Shown here piece by piece: positions 18,623-32,709 of a DNA stretch of 64,000 nucleotides (the first letter of the stretch is position 1; the number at the start of each line of letters is the position of its first letter). The stretch is from positions 21,818 to 85,817 of the forward strand of contig JAICKA010000006.1 in the NCBI GenBank assembly GCA_025928185.1, read 5' to 3'. Both the position numbers and the translations under genes were made by a program. The stretch comes from Gemmatimonadaceae bacterium. Its GTDB lineage: Bacteria; Gemmatimonadota; Gemmatimonadetes; Gemmatimonadales; Gemmatimonadaceae. The notes beneath the pieces are model-generated. The model saw nothing but the letters and a program-made list of their open reading frames with translations. It searched no databases and was not told the origin of the DNA.

Positions 18623-19976
18623 CGCCGCGGCGGGTCGTTCCAGACAACAACTGCTCGCGCGCATCCAGGACCGGTCAGCCATCATCGGCGTGATCGGGCT
18701 CGGATACGTGGGCCTGCCGCTGGCGGTGGAATTCGCCAAGGCCGGCTTCCACGTCATCGGCTACGACGTGAGCGAGCGGGTGACCGCGCTGCTCATGCGC
18801 GGCGAGTCGCACATCCAGGACGTGCCGGCGTCGGAGATCGCTGCCCTCGTCCGGGAAGGGCTGTTCGAGGCGACGACCGATGAAGCGCGCCTGTCGGAGA
18901 CCGACGCGATCTCGATCGCGGTGCCGACGCCGCTCTCGAAGACGCGCGACCCAGACATGAGCTACGTCATCGCCGCGGCCGAGGCGGCCACGCGCCAGGT
19001 GCGCCGCGGCACGCTCGTCGTGCTCGAGAGCACCACGTATCCAGGCACGACGCGCGAGGTGCTGCTGCCGGCCCTCACCGGCCGTGGCTATACCGTCGGC
19101 GAAGACATCTTCGTCGCGTTCAGCCCGGAGCGCGTCGATCCGGGCAATCCGGTCTACCACACGAAGAACACGCCCAAGGTCGTCGGCGGCGTCACGCCGG
19201 CGTGTCTCGAGTTGGCGACGGCGCTCTACGCCACGTGCATCGATCAGATGGTGCCGGTGTCGAGCCCCGAGGCGGCGGAGCTGGTCAAGCTGCTGGAGAA
19301 CACGTTCCGATCGGTGAACATCGCCATGGTCAACGAGATGGCGATCGTCTGCGACAAGCTGGGTGTGAACGTGTGGGAAGTGATCGACGCCGCGGCCACG
19401 AAGCCGTTCGGCTTCATGAAGTTCACGCCAGGGCCGGGCATCGGCGGCCACTGCATCCCGCTCGACCCGCATTACCTCGCGTGGAAGATGCGGACGTTGA
19501 ATTACAAGACGCGGTTCATCGATCTGGCGAGCGAGATCAACAGCCAGATGCCGGCCTACGTCGTGGAGAAGGTCGCCCACGCGCTGAACGCCGAGCGGAA
19601 GGCGGTGAATGGCAGCCGCATTCTCGTGCTGGGCGTGGCCTACAAGCGGGACATCGACGACGTGCGCGAGAGTCCGGCGCTCGACGTGATTCGGCTGCTC
19701 GAGGAGCAGGGCGCGACGGTGTCGTTCCACGATCCGTACATCACCTCCGTGCGCGAGGACGGACACGTGCGCAAGGGTGCGGCGCTCACGTCCGAGACGC
19801 TGGCGAAGACGGACGCGGTGGTGATCGTGACCGATCACCGCTCGGTGGATTACCAGATGGTGATGGATCACGCGCCGCTGATCGTCGACAGCCGCAACGT
19901 CACCGCCGATCTGGTGCGGACCAAGGCGCGTGTCGTGACGCTGTCCGCCGCACGCGGATCGGAGACGGATTCGTGA
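18612..19976 (+). CDS. UDP-N-acetylglucosamine 6-dehydrogenase (WbpA-like)
   Basis: The 454-residue nucleotide-sugar dehydrogenase shows the Rossmann motif GVIGLGYVGLPLAVEFAKAGF, the VPTPLSKTRDPDMSYV block typical of WbpA/WecC-type acetamido-sugar dehydrogenases, and catalytic Cys281 (GIGGHCIPLDP). It also has the YKRDIDDVRESPAL motif of the UDP-binding domain. It would oxidise UDP-GlcNAc to UDP-GlcNAcA, the first step of the pathway completed by the three genes before it. It overlaps the aminotransferase by 11 bases. UDP-ManNAc dehydrogenase activity is a less likely alternative. Confidence 0.85.
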   Translation: MAADAAAGRSRQQLLARIQDRSAIIGVIGLGYVGLPLAVEFAKAGFHVIGYDVSERVTALLMRGESHIQDVPASEIAALVREGLFEATTDEARLSETDAISIAVPTPLSKTRDPDMSYVIAAAEAATRQVRRGTLVVLESTTYPGTTREVLLPALTGRGYTVGEDIFVAFSPERVDPGNPVYHTKNTPKVVGGVTPACLELATALYATCIDQMVPVSSPEAAELVKLLENTFRSVNIAMVNEMAIVCDKLGVNVWEVIDAAATKPFGFMKFTPGPGIGGHCIPLDPHYLAWKMRTLNYKTRFIDLASEINSQMPAYVVEKVAHALNAERKAVNGSRILVLGVAYKRDIDDVRESPALDVIRLLEEQGATVSFHDPYITSVREDGHVRKGAALTSETLAKTDAVVIVTDHRSVDYQMVMDHAPLIVDSRNVTADLVRTKARVVTLSAARGSETDS

Positions 19977-20070
19977 TTCCGGCGAACCGCTTGGTCGGCC
20001 CGCGGTTTGCACCGATGACGTTCGGGCTGCCGTTGTCGTCAGTCGTGTGCGTCGTCTTGTTGGAGCATCT

Positions 20071-21393
20071 GTGAACATCACCGTTGTCGGAACCGGATAC
20101 GTGGGGCTCGTTGCCGGTGCCTGTCTCGCCGAGACGGGCAACCAGGTCGTGGGCGCCGACGTCGATTTGAAAAAGATCGAAGGGCTGAAGCGGAACGTTC
20201 TGCCGATCTACGAGCCGGGCCTCGACCGGCTCGTGGAACGGAACCAGGCCGCTGGCCGGCTCACCTTCACCACGGACGTGGGCGCTGCGATTGCGCACGC
20301 GTCGGTCGTCTTCATCGCGGTCGGCACGCCGCCGGACGAGGATGGATCGGCCGACCTGCGGCACGTGCTCGCCGTTGCCGAAGAGATCGGGCGGCACATG
20401 GCACGCGAGACCGTGGTCGTCACCAAGTCCACGGTGCCCGTCGGCACCGCGGCCAAGGTCGCCGAATGCGTTGCGCGGAACGCGAAATACCCGTTCCATG
20501 TCGTGAGCAATCCGGAATTCCTGAAGGAAGGCGCGGCAGTCGACGACTTCATGAAGCCCGACCGTGTCGTGCTCGGCGCTGAAACGGATCACGCGCGCAG
20601 CGTGATGGCCGAGCTCTACGCGCCGTTCGTGCGCACCGGCAAGCCGATCATCTTCATGGACGTGCCGTCCGCGGAGATGACGAAGTACGCGGCCAACGCG
20701 ATGCTCGCCACGCGCATCTCGTTCATGAACGACATTGCCAATCTCTGTGAGCGGGTCGGCGCCAACGTCGATCACGTGCGCAAGGGCATCGGATCGGACG
20801 ATCGCATCGGTCCCGCATTCCTGTTTCCCGGCCCGGGTTACGGCGGCTCGTGCTTCCCGAAGGACGTGAAGGCACTGGTGCGCACGGCGCGCGACCAGGC
20901 GACCTGCCTCCGCATTCTCGAGGCGGTGGAATCGGTCAACGAGGACCAGAAGCACCGGATGTTCCAGAAGCTGATGTCCGCCGTGGGCGACGATCTGCAA
21001 GGCGCGCGCATCGCGGTCTGGGGTCTGGCATTCAAGCCGAATACGGACGACATGCGCGAGGCGCCGGCGCTCACTCTGATCGAGGACCTGCTCGCCGCGG
21101 GCGCGACAGTCGCGGCGCACGATCCCGTCGCGATGGATGAAGCCAGGCGGCGGCTCGCGCATGCCGGCGATCGCGTGCGGTTCGCGTCCTCCAGCTATGA
21201 CGCACTCGACGGCGCCGATGCGCTCGCGGTCGTTACGGACTGGAACGAGTACCGCCATCCGGACTTCGGCCGCATCAAGCAGACGCTCAAACGCCCGCTG
21301 ATCGTCGACGGCCGGAATCTCTACGCGCTGCATCGCATGGCCGACATGGGCTTCACCTACCATTCCGTCGGCCGCCCGAGCGTCGCCCAGTAA
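20071..21393 (+). CDS. ugd: UDP-glucose 6-dehydrogenase
   Basis: The 440-residue product oxidises UDP-glucose to UDP-glucuronate. It shows [60 protein letters not shown], catalytic Cys261 ([11 protein letters not shown]) and [14 protein letters not shown], all diagnostic of UGDH. The GTG at 20071 is preceded by GGAG at the right distance and yields the conserved N-terminus MNITVVG. Its product feeds the UDP-xylose synthase two bases downstream. Confidence 0.95.
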   Translation: MNITVVGTGYVGLVAGACLAETGNQVVGADVDLKKIEGLKRNVLPIYEPGLDRLVERNQAAGRLTFTTDVGAAIAHASVVFIAVGTPPDEDGSADLRHVLAVAEEIGRHMARETVVVTKSTVPVGTAAKVAECVARNAKYPFHVVSNPEFLKEGAAVDDFMKPDRVVLGAETDHARSVMAELYAPFVRTGKPIIFMDVPSAEMTKYAANAMLATRISFMNDIANLCERVGANVDHVRKGIGSDDRIGPAFLFPGPGYGGSCFPKDVKALVRTARDQATCLRILEAVESVNEDQKHRMFQKLMSAVGDDLQGARIAVWGLAFKPNTDDMREAPALTLIEDLLAAGATVAAHDPVAMDEARRRLAHAGDRVRFASSSYDALDGADALAVVTDWNEYRHPDFGRIKQTLKRPLIVDGRNLYALHRMADMGFTYHSVGRPSVAQ

Positions 21394-21394
21394 T

Positions 21395-22375
21395 ATGAGA
21401 GTTCTCATCACGGGTGCCGCGGGATTTCTTGGCTCGCATCTGACCGACCGATTTCTCCGCGACGGCCACGAGGTGGTGGGACTCGACAACTTCCTGACCG
21501 GCAGCCCGGACAACATCGCGCACCTCACCGGGAACGCGAAGTTCCAGTTCATCCGGCACAACATCTCCGACTACACGTACGTCGCCGGCCATCTCGACGG
21601 TGTGCTGCACTTCGCCTCGCCCGCCAGTCCGATCGACTACCTCGAGCTGCCTATCCAGACGCTCAAGGTCGGCTCGCTCGGGACGATCAACGCGCTGGGC
21701 ATCGCGAAGTCGAAGGGGGCGCGGTTCTTCCTCGCGTCGACCTCGGAGATCTATGGCGATCCACTCGTCCACCCGCAGACGGAGTCCTACTGGGGCAACG
21801 TCAATTCGATCGGGCCGCGCGGAGTCTACGACGAGGCCAAGCGGTTCGCCGAAGCCGTGACGATGGCCTATCACCGGCATCACGGCATCGACACGCGGAT
21901 CGTGCGGATCTTCAACACCTACGGTCCACGCATGCGTCCGCACGACGGCCGCGTCGTGTCGAACTTCATCGTGCAGGCGCTCACCGGCGAGCCGCTCACG
22001 CTCTATGGCGACGGAACCCAGACGCGCAGCTTCTGCTACGTCGACGACGAAGTCGAGGGGATCTTCCGCCTGTTCATGCGCGGGGACGCTGAGCCGACCA
22101 ACATCGGCAACCCCGATGAGTACACGGTAAAGGAACTGGCGGAGATGGTGCTCGAGCTCACGGGCTCGCGATCCGAGCTGGTCCATCTGCCGCTGCCCAC
22201 CGACGATCCAAAAGTTCGCAAGCCGGACATCACACGCGCCCGCGAAAAACTCGGCTGGGAGCCGCGCGTGCCGGTCCGCGAGGGTCTGGCCAGAACGATC
22301 GAATACTTTCGCACGCTCACGGACGCGTCCTCGATTTCCACTCGGACGCTCGGCACGGCAGCCAGCGTCGCCTGA
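21395..22375 (+). CDS. UDP-glucuronate decarboxylase (UDP-xylose synthase)
   Basis: This 326-residue extended SDR enzyme decarboxylates UDP-glucuronate to UDP-xylose. Landmarks are [47 protein letters not shown], Tyr145-x3-Lys149 (YDEAKR), [10 protein letters not shown] and TRSFCYVDD, a set characteristic of UXS. It follows ugd by two bases, so glucuronate production and decarboxylation are encoded together. Xylose-type sugars would serve surface polysaccharide, but no glycosyltransferase lies in the window. Confidence 0.93.
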   Translation: MRVLITGAAGFLGSHLTDRFLRDGHEVVGLDNFLTGSPDNIAHLTGNAKFQFIRHNISDYTYVAGHLDGVLHFASPASPIDYLELPIQTLKVGSLGTINALGIAKSKGARFFLASTSEIYGDPLVHPQTESYWGNVNSIGPRGVYDEAKRFAEAVTMAYHRHHGIDTRIVRIFNTYGPRMRPHDGRVVSNFIVQALTGEPLTLYGDGTQTRSFCYVDDEVEGIFRLFMRGDAEPTNIGNPDEYTVKELAEMVLELTGSRSELVHLPLPTDDPKVRKPDITRAREKLGWEPRVPVREGLARTIEYFRTLTDASSISTRTLGTAASVA

Positions 22376-22472
22376 TTTGTGGCGGCGCGGCCGGGTCCGC
22401 CGGCGCGCTCAGGTGTTATCTTTCCCGGCTCGCGTGTGAACCGCTCGCCCCGTCCCGGGTAGAACCACAGAT

Positions 22473-23273
22473 ATGGCCCGTCATTCCTGGACAGTTGTCG
22501 CCGCGCTGGCGTTGCTGGCGGCCGCGGCGTGCAAGCCGGATTTCGATCTGAAAAAGCTCACGTCGAACGAAGCGCTCTACAAGGCGTCGCTCGCCGAGTA
22601 CAACCATCACAGCTGGGATAACGCGGTCACCGGATTCGAGAAGCTGACGACCGATCTGCCGGCGCGCGATACGCTGCTGCCTCGGTCATATTGGTATCTC
22701 GCGTCCGCCCACGAGCACATCGGCGAGCACCTGCTCGCGGCGCAAAGCTATGACCGCCTGGTGGAGTCGTTCCCGGACGATTCGCTCGCCGACGATGCAG
22801 CGCTCGAGGCGTCGAGGTCCTACCGGAAGATGTGGCGCAAGCCCGAGCTCGATCCGCTCTACGGCGAGCAGGCATTGTCGTCGTACAACACGCTGATCGG
22901 CCTGTATCCAACCTCGCCGCTCATCCCGACGGCGCAGAAGGAGATCGCGGAACTCGAGAACTGGTTCGCGATCAAGGACTACAAGACCGGGATGTACTAC
23001 TTCCGGCTCAAGTGCTACGACTGCGCGATGATCTACTTCAAGGACGTGCTGGCGAAGTACGGCAACACGCCTACGGCGAAGCAGGCCGGCGTCAAGCTGG
23101 TGCAGTCGAACGTCGCGGTGCACTACAAGGACGACGCGGCGGACCTGTGCGCGCAGCTCCGCCCCAAGTATCCCGGCGACCGTGACGTCCGCGACGCATG
23201 CAAGGATGTGCCGGTCGTGGCGGCGGCGCACGACACCGCCTCGCAGGCTCCCGTGAAGCCTCCGGCGCCCTGA
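22473..23273 (+). CDS. bamD: Outer-membrane assembly lipoprotein BamD
   Basis: BamD is the essential TPR lipoprotein of the BAM complex that folds outer-membrane beta-barrels. The 266-residue product has a signal peptide ending in LLAAAAC (lipid anchor Cys20; the lipobox is imperfect). It continues with TPR-like helical pairs such as YNHHSWDNAVTGFEKL, SYWYLASAHEHIGEHLLAAQSYDRLVESFPDDSLADDA and SYNTLIGLYPTSPL. A proline/alanine tail follows about residue 245. It is three bases from nadD. Confidence 0.85.
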   Translation: MARHSWTVVAALALLAAAACKPDFDLKKLTSNEALYKASLAEYNHHSWDNAVTGFEKLTTDLPARDTLLPRSYWYLASAHEHIGEHLLAAQSYDRLVESFPDDSLADDAALEASRSYRKMWRKPELDPLYGEQALSSYNTLIGLYPTSPLIPTAQKEIAELENWFAIKDYKTGMYYFRLKCYDCAMIYFKDVLAKYGNTPTAKQAGVKLVQSNVAVHYKDDAADLCAQLRPKYPGDRDVRDACKDVPVVAAAHDTASQAPVKPPAP

Positions 23274-23276
23274 CCG

Positions 23277-23849
23277 GTGCGGATCGGGCTCCTTGGGGGG
23301 AGCTTCGATCCCCCGCACGTTGGACACCTGCTCGCCGCGAGCGACGCCTTCGATGCGCTCGCGCTCGATCGCCTCGTGTTCATGCCCGCGGCCACGCAGC
23401 CGCTCAAGGCTGGTCGCGCGACCGCCACACCCGAACAGCGCCTCGCAATGACACGGCTGCTCGCCGGCGATGACGAACGGTTCGATGTGAGCTCGATCGA
23501 AATCGACCGGGGCGGGTTATCTTACACGGTTGACACATTGACGTCGTTGGGAGCGAGGTGGCCGGCCGCCGAACTCTTCCTGCTCGTGGGCGCCGACGTG
23601 CCGCGCTCGTTCCCGAGCTGGCGCGAGCCGGAACGAATCGTTCAGCTCGCAACCGTCGTAGTGCTGCAACGGGGAGGCGAATCGATCGACGTGGCGGGCA
23701 TGCCGGGTACACCGCGCGTGCTGGCCACCCGCCGCATCGACGTGTCGTCGACGGAGATTCGCCAGCGCGTGCGTGAAGGAAAGTCGATTCGAGGTTTCGT
23801 GCCGGTGACCGTCGCCGAATTCATCGCGGCGGAGCGGCTGTACCGTTAG
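23277..23849 (+). CDS. nadD: Nicotinate-nucleotide adenylyltransferase
   Basis: NadD converts nicotinate mononucleotide to deamido-NAD. The 190-residue product starts at GTG three bases after bamD. It shows the nucleotidyltransferase motif GLLGGSFDPPHVGHL, the substrate segment RGGLSYTVDTL, LLVGADVPRSFPSW, and the C-terminal SSTEIRQRVREGKSIRGFVP with the ISSTxIR-type signature. Confidence 0.95.
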   Translation: MRIGLLGGSFDPPHVGHLLAASDAFDALALDRLVFMPAATQPLKAGRATATPEQRLAMTRLLAGDDERFDVSSIEIDRGGLSYTVDTLTSLGARWPAAELFLLVGADVPRSFPSWREPERIVQLATVVVLQRGGESIDVAGMPGTPRVLATRRIDVSSTEIRQRVREGKSIRGFVPVTVAEFIAAERLYR

Positions 23850-23857
23850 AGGATTGC

Positions 23858-27163
<3,306 letters not shown>

Positions 27164-27264
27164 TCCGTGCGCCGTGGTCGGTCATGCATGGACCGCACTA
27201 AAACGATGATGGTCGGCCAGACGCTGCCTCGTACCGTGCTCTGCAACTTCAACCGGAGCTCGGC

Positions 27265-27969
27265 ATGTCTGGCCAGGTGGTTCCAAAAGCGTTAACTATT
27301 CGAGAGTTGCCCCGTTCCGAGCGGCCGCGCGAGCGGCTGATCGACCTCGGCGCCGCGTCACTCAGCAGCGCCGAGCTGCTGGCCATCCTGCTCGGATCAG
27401 GCGGATCGGGGAGAAGCGCGGTTCAGATCGGGCAAGCCGTGCTTGCCGAAGCTGGCGGAGCCCTGCGCTGGATCGCGCGGCAGCCCGTGGCCGCGCTGAC
27501 GTCGGTGGCCGGGATCGGAACGGCTCGTGCGGTGACGATTCACGCGTCGCTGGAGCTCGGCAGGCGAATGGCGGCGGAAGGCCGGCAGGACGGGTCGCCG
27601 GTGCGATCGCCGCGTGACGTCGTGGAATACTTCGGTCCACGAATGGAGGACTTGCCCGTCGAGGAGTTTCACGTGGCGGTGCTGGATGCGCAGCATCGTC
27701 TGGAGCGGGACATCACCGTCACGCGTGGCATACTCAATTCGTCGCTCGTCCATCCTCGAGAAGTGTTTCGGGAAGCGATCGCCGAGCGCGCGGCGGCGGT
27801 GATTCTGGTGCACAACCATCCAAGCGGCGACCCCAGCCCGTCGCCCGACGATCGCACGGTGACGGCGCAGTTGGTGGCGGCTGGACGGCTGCTCGACATC
27901 CCGGTGCACGATCACGTGATCATCGGGCGAGGTCGGTACACGAGCTTCGCGGAGGCAGGACTGTTGTGA
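27265..27969 (+). CDS. radC: RadC-family JAB-domain protein
   Basis: The 234-residue product has the N-terminal UPF0758 region (RELPRSERPRERLIDLGAASLSSAELLAILLGSG), a helix-hairpin-helix (SVAGIGTARAVTI) and a JAB/MPN metalloprotease-like domain. Its JAMM ligands are His183, His185 and Asp196 (HNHPSGDPSPSPDD). The biochemical role of RadC is unsettled despite its DNA-repair name. A GGAG ribosome-binding site lies eight bases before the ATG. The stop overlaps the GTG of the rel gene. Confidence 0.93.
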   Translation: MSGQVVPKALTIRELPRSERPRERLIDLGAASLSSAELLAILLGSGGSGRSAVQIGQAVLAEAGGALRWIARQPVAALTSVAGIGTARAVTIHASLELGRRMAAEGRQDGSPVRSPRDVVEYFGPRMEDLPVEEFHVAVLDAQHRLERDITVTRGILNSSLVHPREVFREAIAERAAAVILVHNHPSGDPSPSPDDRTVTAQLVAAGRLLDIPVHDHVIIGRGRYTSFAEAGLL

Positions 27970-30140
27970 CGGCGATTGCGGTACGTGGTGATGAGTTCAT
28001 GCCGGGGTGGCGCGAGGACGAGCTTCCATTGCACGACAAGCTCGACCGCGACCTCCTTTTGCGCGCGTATCGCTTTGGCGAGGCGGCGCACCGCGGACAG
28101 CTTCGCAACTCCGGCGAGCCGTACATCTCGCACTCGATCGAGGTCGCGAAGATCCTCGCCGGCCTGCAGCTCGACTCCACGACCGTCGCCAGCGGCTTCC
28201 TCCACGACGTCATCGAAGACACGCGGCTCACGCTCGCCGACGTCGAACGCGAGTTCGGGTCCGAGATCGCCGCCATTGTCGACGGCCTGACCAAGATCGC
28301 CAAGCTGCCGACCGGCGGCTCGACGCAGGAGCGGCAGGTCGAGAGCTATCGCAAGCTGCTGCTGTCGATCGCCAAGGACGCGCGGGTGATCATCGTCAAG
28401 CTGGCCGACCGGCTGCACAACATGCGCACGCTCGACTGGTTGCCCCCGGAGAAGCGCCGCCGCATTGCCCAGGAGACTCGCGACCTCTACGCGCCGCTCG
28501 CGCACCGCTTCGGCATGGCGCGGCTGCGCTGGGAGCTCGAGGACCTGGCATTCAAACATCTCGAAACAGAGGAATACAAGGCGCTCGCCAAGCAGGTCGC
28601 GCAGAAGCGCGGCGAGCGCGAAGCGCTGATCAAGCAGATGAGCGAGCCGCTCATCGAGGCGCTCGGGCGAGCCGGCATCTCCAACGTCGAGGTCACCGGC
28701 CGGCCGAAGCATCTGTGGTCGATCTACAAGAAGATGAAGCAGCGCGAAAAGCCGTACGAGGAGATCTACGACCTCCTCGCCATTCGCGTGCTCGTCAACT
28801 CGGTGCCCGATTGCTACCACGCGCTCGGCATCATCCATGATGGCTGGACGCCGGTGCAGGAGCGCATCAAGGATTACATCGCACAGCCCAAATCGAACGG
28901 GTATCAGTCGCTCCACACGACGGTGTTCGGACCGGGCCGGCAGTTGTACGAGGTGCAGATCCGCACGCGCGACATGCATCGCACGGCAGACTTCGGCATC
29001 GCCGCGCACTGGCGCTACAAGGAGGACGCGAAGAGCGACGAGCTCGATCGGCATCTGTCCTGGTTCCGGCAGGTGCTCGAGTTGCAGATGGATGCGAAGA
29101 CGCCGGACGAGTTTCTGGAATTCCTCAAGCTCGACCTGTATCAGGACGAGATCTTCGTCTTCACACCCACCGGCGACGTCATTCAGTTGCCGAAGGGCGC
29201 GACGCCGATCGACTTCGCGTTCGCGGTGCACACGGAAGTCGGCGTGCATTGCGCAGGCGCGCGGGTGAATGGACGCATCGCGCCGCTCTCGCGGCCGCTG
29301 CGCAATTCGGAAACGGTCGAGATCATCACGTCGGCCACCGCAAAGCCGACGCGCGACTGGCTCGCTCACGTCCGCACCGGCCGCGCGCGTCACAAGATCC
29401 GGCAGATCCTCAAGCGCGACGCGCAGAGCTCGGCCGAGAAGCTCGGTCAGGACATGCTGGACCGCGAGCTGAAGCGGCGCCGCCTCACGAAGCCGGACGA
29501 CGACCAGCTCGATGCCGCGGCGCAGGCGCTGAGCCTCACCGACGCCACGCATTTGCTCGCGTCGATCGGGCAGGGTGACGTGAACGTGACGCTTGCCCTC
29601 AAGCATCTATTCCCCGACGAAGCGGAAACGGAAGCGGTCAAGCCGAACGTCTTCGAGCGTTTCGTCGAGCGTGTTCGCGGCACCAAGGGCGTGCGCATTC
29701 AGGGCGTCGACGGATTGATGGTGCGGTACGCGCAGTGTTGTCAGCCGGTGCCCGGCGACGCCGTGGTCGGCTACGTGACGCGCGGCCGCGGCGTGAGCAT
29801 TCACCGCGCCGACTGCCCGAACCTGCTGCTGCTCGCCCACGAGCCGGAGCGCCGTCTCGAGATCGATTGGCAGGAAGCACAAGGCGAACGGTTCCTGGTG
29901 CGGCTGGCGCTCGAGGGCAACGACCGGCGCGGACTCTACGCCGACGTCGCGGCCGCGGTCAGCTCGACGGGCACGGACATCAAGAGCATGGACCTCCGCA
30001 GCACGGACGGCCGCGCGATCGGCTCGATGCTCGTCGAGGTCGAGAACCTCGTGCACCTCGAAAAGATCATCCGCGCCACTCGGCGCGTGAAAGGCATCAC
30101 GGAAGTGTCGCGGCGCGAGCGGCTGACGACGGACACCTGA
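27966..30140 (+). CDS. rel: Bifunctional (p)ppGpp synthetase/hydrolase Rel
   Basis: The 724-residue stringent-response enzyme makes and degrades (p)ppGpp. Domains in order: HD hydrolase (HDVIEDT at His80-Asp81; [14 protein letters not shown]), synthetase ([65 protein letters not shown]), TGS ([33 protein letters not shown]), a zinc-finger-like region ([12 protein letters not shown]) and a C-terminal ACT domain. The R-x-K-D motif and intact HD residues point to both activities. The GTG overlaps radC. Confidence 0.96.
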   Translation: MTAIAVRGDEFMPGWREDELPLHDKLDRDLLLRAYRFGEAAHRGQLRNSGEPYISHSIEVAKILAGLQLDSTTVASGFLHDVIEDTRLTLADVEREFGSEIAAIVDGLTKIAKLPTGGSTQERQVESYRKLLLSIAKDARVIIVKLADRLHNMRTLDWLPPEKRRRIAQETRDLYAPLAHRFGMARLRWELEDLAFKHLETEEYKALAKQVAQKRGEREALIKQMSEPLIEALGRAGISNVEVTGRPKHLWSIYKKMKQREKPYEEIYDLLAIRVLVNSVPDCYHALGIIHDGWTPVQERIKDYIAQPKSNGYQSLHTTVFGPGRQLYEVQIRTRDMHRTADFGIAAHWRYKEDAKSDELDRHLSWFRQVLELQMDAKTPDEFLEFLKLDLYQDEIFVFTPTGDVIQLPKGATPIDFAFAVHTEVGVHCAGARVNGRIAPLSRPLRNSETVEIITSATAKPTRDWLAHVRTGRARHKIRQILKRDAQSSAEKLGQDMLDRELKRRRLTKPDDDQLDAAAQALSLTDATHLLASIGQGDVNVTLALKHLFPDEAETEAVKPNVFERFVERVRGTKGVRIQGVDGLMVRYAQCCQPVPGDAVVGYVTRGRGVSIHRADCPNLLLLAHEPERRLEIDWQEAQGERFLVRLALEGNDRRGLYADVAAAVSSTGTDIKSMDLRSTDGRAIGSMLVEVENLVHLEKIIRATRRVKGITEVSRRERLTTDT

Positions 30141-30208
30141 GGAGCGGGGGAGCGGGACGTAGGGCGGCCGCCCCGAACAAATCCCGATCAGGGCATTATA
30201 TTCTCACG
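30141..30208 (+). repeat. GC-rich spacer with tandem GGAGCGGG and a 12-bp palindrome
   Basis: The 68 bases between rel and uvrB start with two overlapping copies of a GGAGCGGG-like unit, followed by the perfect palindrome GGGCGGCCGCCC (30162-30173). TATTATATTC lies just before the uvrB ATG and could be a -10 element, but no matching -35 was found. Function is unknown. Confidence 0.35.
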
Positions 30209-32248
30209 ATGTCCCGCGCCGAGTTCGATCTCCAGGCTCCGTTCCAACCGGCGGGCGATCAGCCGAAAGCGATCGCCGAGCTGTCGGCTGGCCTAGATCG
30301 CGGCGACCGGTTCCAGACGCTCCTCGGCGTGACCGGCTCGGGCAAAACGATGACGATGGCGAACGTCATCAAGCACCACGGCCGCCCGACGCTCGTGCTG
30401 TCGCACAACAAGACCCTCGCGGCGCAGCTGTACGGCGAGATCAAGAGCTTCTTCCCGCACAACGCGGTCGAGTACTTCATTTCGTACTACGACTATTACC
30501 AGCCGGAAGCGTACGTGCCGACCACCGACACGTACATCGAGAAGGACGCCTCGATCAACGAAGACATCGATCGCCTGCGCCTGCGCGCGACGTCGAGCCT
30601 CATGGAGCGAGAGGACGTCATCATCGTCGCGACCGTGTCGGCGATCTACGGACTCGGCGATCCGGTCTCGTACCGCGAGCAGATGGTCACGCTGCTCAAG
30701 GGCCAGCACGTCGAGCGCGACGAGATCCTCCGTTCGCTCGTGCGAATTCAGTACTCGCGCAACGACGTGGCGTTCGAGCGCGGCACGTTCCGCGTGCGCG
30801 GCGATACGGTCGAGATCTTTCCGGCGTACGAGGAGCAGGGCGTCCGCGTCGAGATGTGGGGCAACGAGATCGAGCGCATCTCGAAGATCAACGTCCTCAC
30901 GGGCGAGACGATCGCCGCGCTGGAGCGCGCGGCGATCTATCCGGCCAAGCATTTCGTGACGCAGCGTCCGACGCTCGAGCGCGCGGTGAAGCTCATTCGC
31001 GCCGAGCTGGTGGACCGCCTGGCCGAGCTGCGCGCGGCGGGCAAGCTGCTCGAGGCGCAGCGACTCGAATCGCGCACGAACTTCGACGTCGAGATGATGC
31101 TGGAGATCGGCACCTGCGCCGGCATCGAGAACTACTCGCGGCACCTCTCCGGCCGCGCCGCCGGCGAGCGTCCGGCGTGCTTGTTCGACTATTTCCCCGA
31201 AGACTTTCTCGTCGTCGTCGACGAGTCGCACGTGACGCTGCCGCAGATCGGCGGCATGTTCAACGGCGACCGGGCGCGCAAGCTCACGCTCGTCGAGTAT
31301 GGGTTTCGTTTGCCGAGCGCGCTCGACAACCGCCCGTTGATGTTCGACGAGTTTCTGGCGCTCACGCCGCGCGCGGTGTTCGTATCGGCCACGCCGGCGG
31401 ATCTCGAGCTGCGGCTGTCGGAAGGTGTCGTCGTCGAGCAGATCATTCGTCCCACTGGCCTCGTCGATCCGGAGATCGAAGTTCGGCCGGTGCGCGGCCA
31501 GGTTGACGATCTGCTCAACGAGATCCGCGCCCGCGAGCGGCGCGGCGAGCGCGTGCTCGTCACGACGCTCACCAAGCGCATGTCCGAAGACCTGACCGAT
31601 TATCTCCAGCAGGTTGGCGTTCGCGTGCGGTACATGCACTCGGACATCGACGCGATCGAACGCATGGAGATCGTGCGAGGCCTCCGGCTCGGCGAGTTCG
31701 ACGTGCTCGTCGGCATCAATCTGCTGCGCGAAGGTCTCGATCTGCCGGAAGTGTCGCTCGTCGCGATTCTCGACGCCGATCAGGAAGGGTTTCTGCGCAG
31801 CGATCGCTCGCTGATCCAGACCGTCGGCCGCGCCGCGCGAAACGTGCACGGTCGCGCCATCTTCTACGCCGATCGCATCACCGGGTCGATGCAGCGCTGC
31901 ATGGAGGAGACGGGCCGCCGGCGCGAGGTGCAGCTGGAGCACAATCGGCAGCAGGGCATCACGCCGACGACGGTCGCGAAGAGCGTCGATCAGGTTCGCT
32001 TCACCACGCGCGTTGCCGACGCACGCACGGAGCGCGAGCAGAAGAAGGTCGCCGAACCGGCGCGCGGTTATGCGATCATGGAAACCGAGTCCCTCGAGAA
32101 GATGCTCGACGAGCAGATGCGCGAAGCGGCGGCCGCGATGGACTTCGAGTTGGCGGCCCAGCTGCGCGATCAGTTGTTCGAGCTCCGCGCGCGACGTGAC
32201 TCGGCCAAGGCGCGCCCGGCGACCGCTGGCGCGCGCGCCGCACGGTAG
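30209..32248 (+). CDS. uvrB: UvrABC excinuclease subunit B
   Basis: UvrB verifies damage loaded by UvrA and recruits UvrC. The 679-residue product begins [21 protein letters not shown]. It has Walker A GVTGSGKT (40-47), the damage-probing beta-hairpin region [22 protein letters not shown], the helicase motifs [43 protein letters not shown] and QTVGRAARN, and a C-terminal UVR domain ([28 protein letters not shown]). The stop overlaps the tsaE GTG (TAGTG). Confidence 0.98.
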   Translation: MSRAEFDLQAPFQPAGDQPKAIAELSAGLDRGDRFQTLLGVTGSGKTMTMANVIKHHGRPTLVLSHNKTLAAQLYGEIKSFFPHNAVEYFISYYDYYQPEAYVPTTDTYIEKDASINEDIDRLRLRATSSLMEREDVIIVATVSAIYGLGDPVSYREQMVTLLKGQHVERDEILRSLVRIQYSRNDVAFERGTFRVRGDTVEIFPAYEEQGVRVEMWGNEIERISKINVLTGETIAALERAAIYPAKHFVTQRPTLERAVKLIRAELVDRLAELRAAGKLLEAQRLESRTNFDVEMMLEIGTCAGIENYSRHLSGRAAGERPACLFDYFPEDFLVVVDESHVTLPQIGGMFNGDRARKLTLVEYGFRLPSALDNRPLMFDEFLALTPRAVFVSATPADLELRLSEGVVVEQIIRPTGLVDPEIEVRPVRGQVDDLLNEIRARERRGERVLVTTLTKRMSEDLTDYLQQVGVRVRYMHSDIDAIERMEIVRGLRLGEFDVLVGINLLREGLDLPEVSLVAILDADQEGFLRSDRSLIQTVGRAARNVHGRAIFYADRITGSMQRCMEETGRRREVQLEHNRQQGITPTTVAKSVDQVRFTTRVADARTEREQKKVAEPARGYAIMETESLEKMLDEQMREAAAAMDFELAAQLRDQLFELRARRDSAKARPATAGARAAR

Positions 32249-32709
32249 TGTCGCACGAACCAATCATTCCGACACTCGCCTCCCACGGCCATCTCGCGCT
32301 CGATCGCGCGGAGCTGGTCACCTGGGGCGAGCGCCTCGGTCGCGCCGCGTCGCCGCCGCTCGTCGTCACGATCAGCGGCGATCTCGGCGCCGGGAAGACG
32401 ACACTCGTGCAGGCGATCTGTCGCGGGTACGGCGTCACGGAGGACGTGACGAGTCCAACGTTCGCGCTGGTGCACCGATACGCGGCGCCGCTCTCGCCGG
32501 TGTATCACCTCGATCTGTATCGACTCGAGTCGCCCTCGGAGCTGACGAATCTCGGCTGGGATGAGATCCTCGTCGATGATGCGCTCGTGCTCATCGAGTG
32601 GCCCGATCGCGCCGGCGACGAGATTCCGCACCTGCACGTCCCGATCAGCCTCCAGCACTTGCCCGACGACCCGTCGCGCCGGCTGCTGTACGCTGGCGGC
32701 CACGTATGA
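32248..32709 (+). CDS. tsaE: tRNA threonylcarbamoyladenosine biosynthesis ATPase TsaE
   Basis: TsaE is the small ATPase that works with TsaB and TsaD to make t6A37 in ANN-decoding tRNAs. The 153-residue product has Walker A SGDLGAGKTTLVQAI, the SPTFALVHRY motif, YHLDLYRLESPSEL and LIEWPDRAGDEIP, all conserved. It starts with GTG inside the uvrB stop and ends overlapping the tsaB ATG. Confidence 0.95.
   Translation: MSHEPIIPTLASHGHLALDRAELVTWGERLGRAASPPLVVTISGDLGAGKTTLVQAICRGYGVTEDVTSPTFALVHRYAAPLSPVYHLDLYRLESPSELTNLGWDEILVDDALVLIEWPDRAGDEIPHLHVPISLQHLPDDPSRRLLYAGGHV

Noticed and set aside
18675..20141. 488-codon minus-strand frame opposite the WbpA-like gene
   Set aside because: It is a shadow of a well-supported dehydrogenase; composition (His/Arg-rich) is not protein-like.
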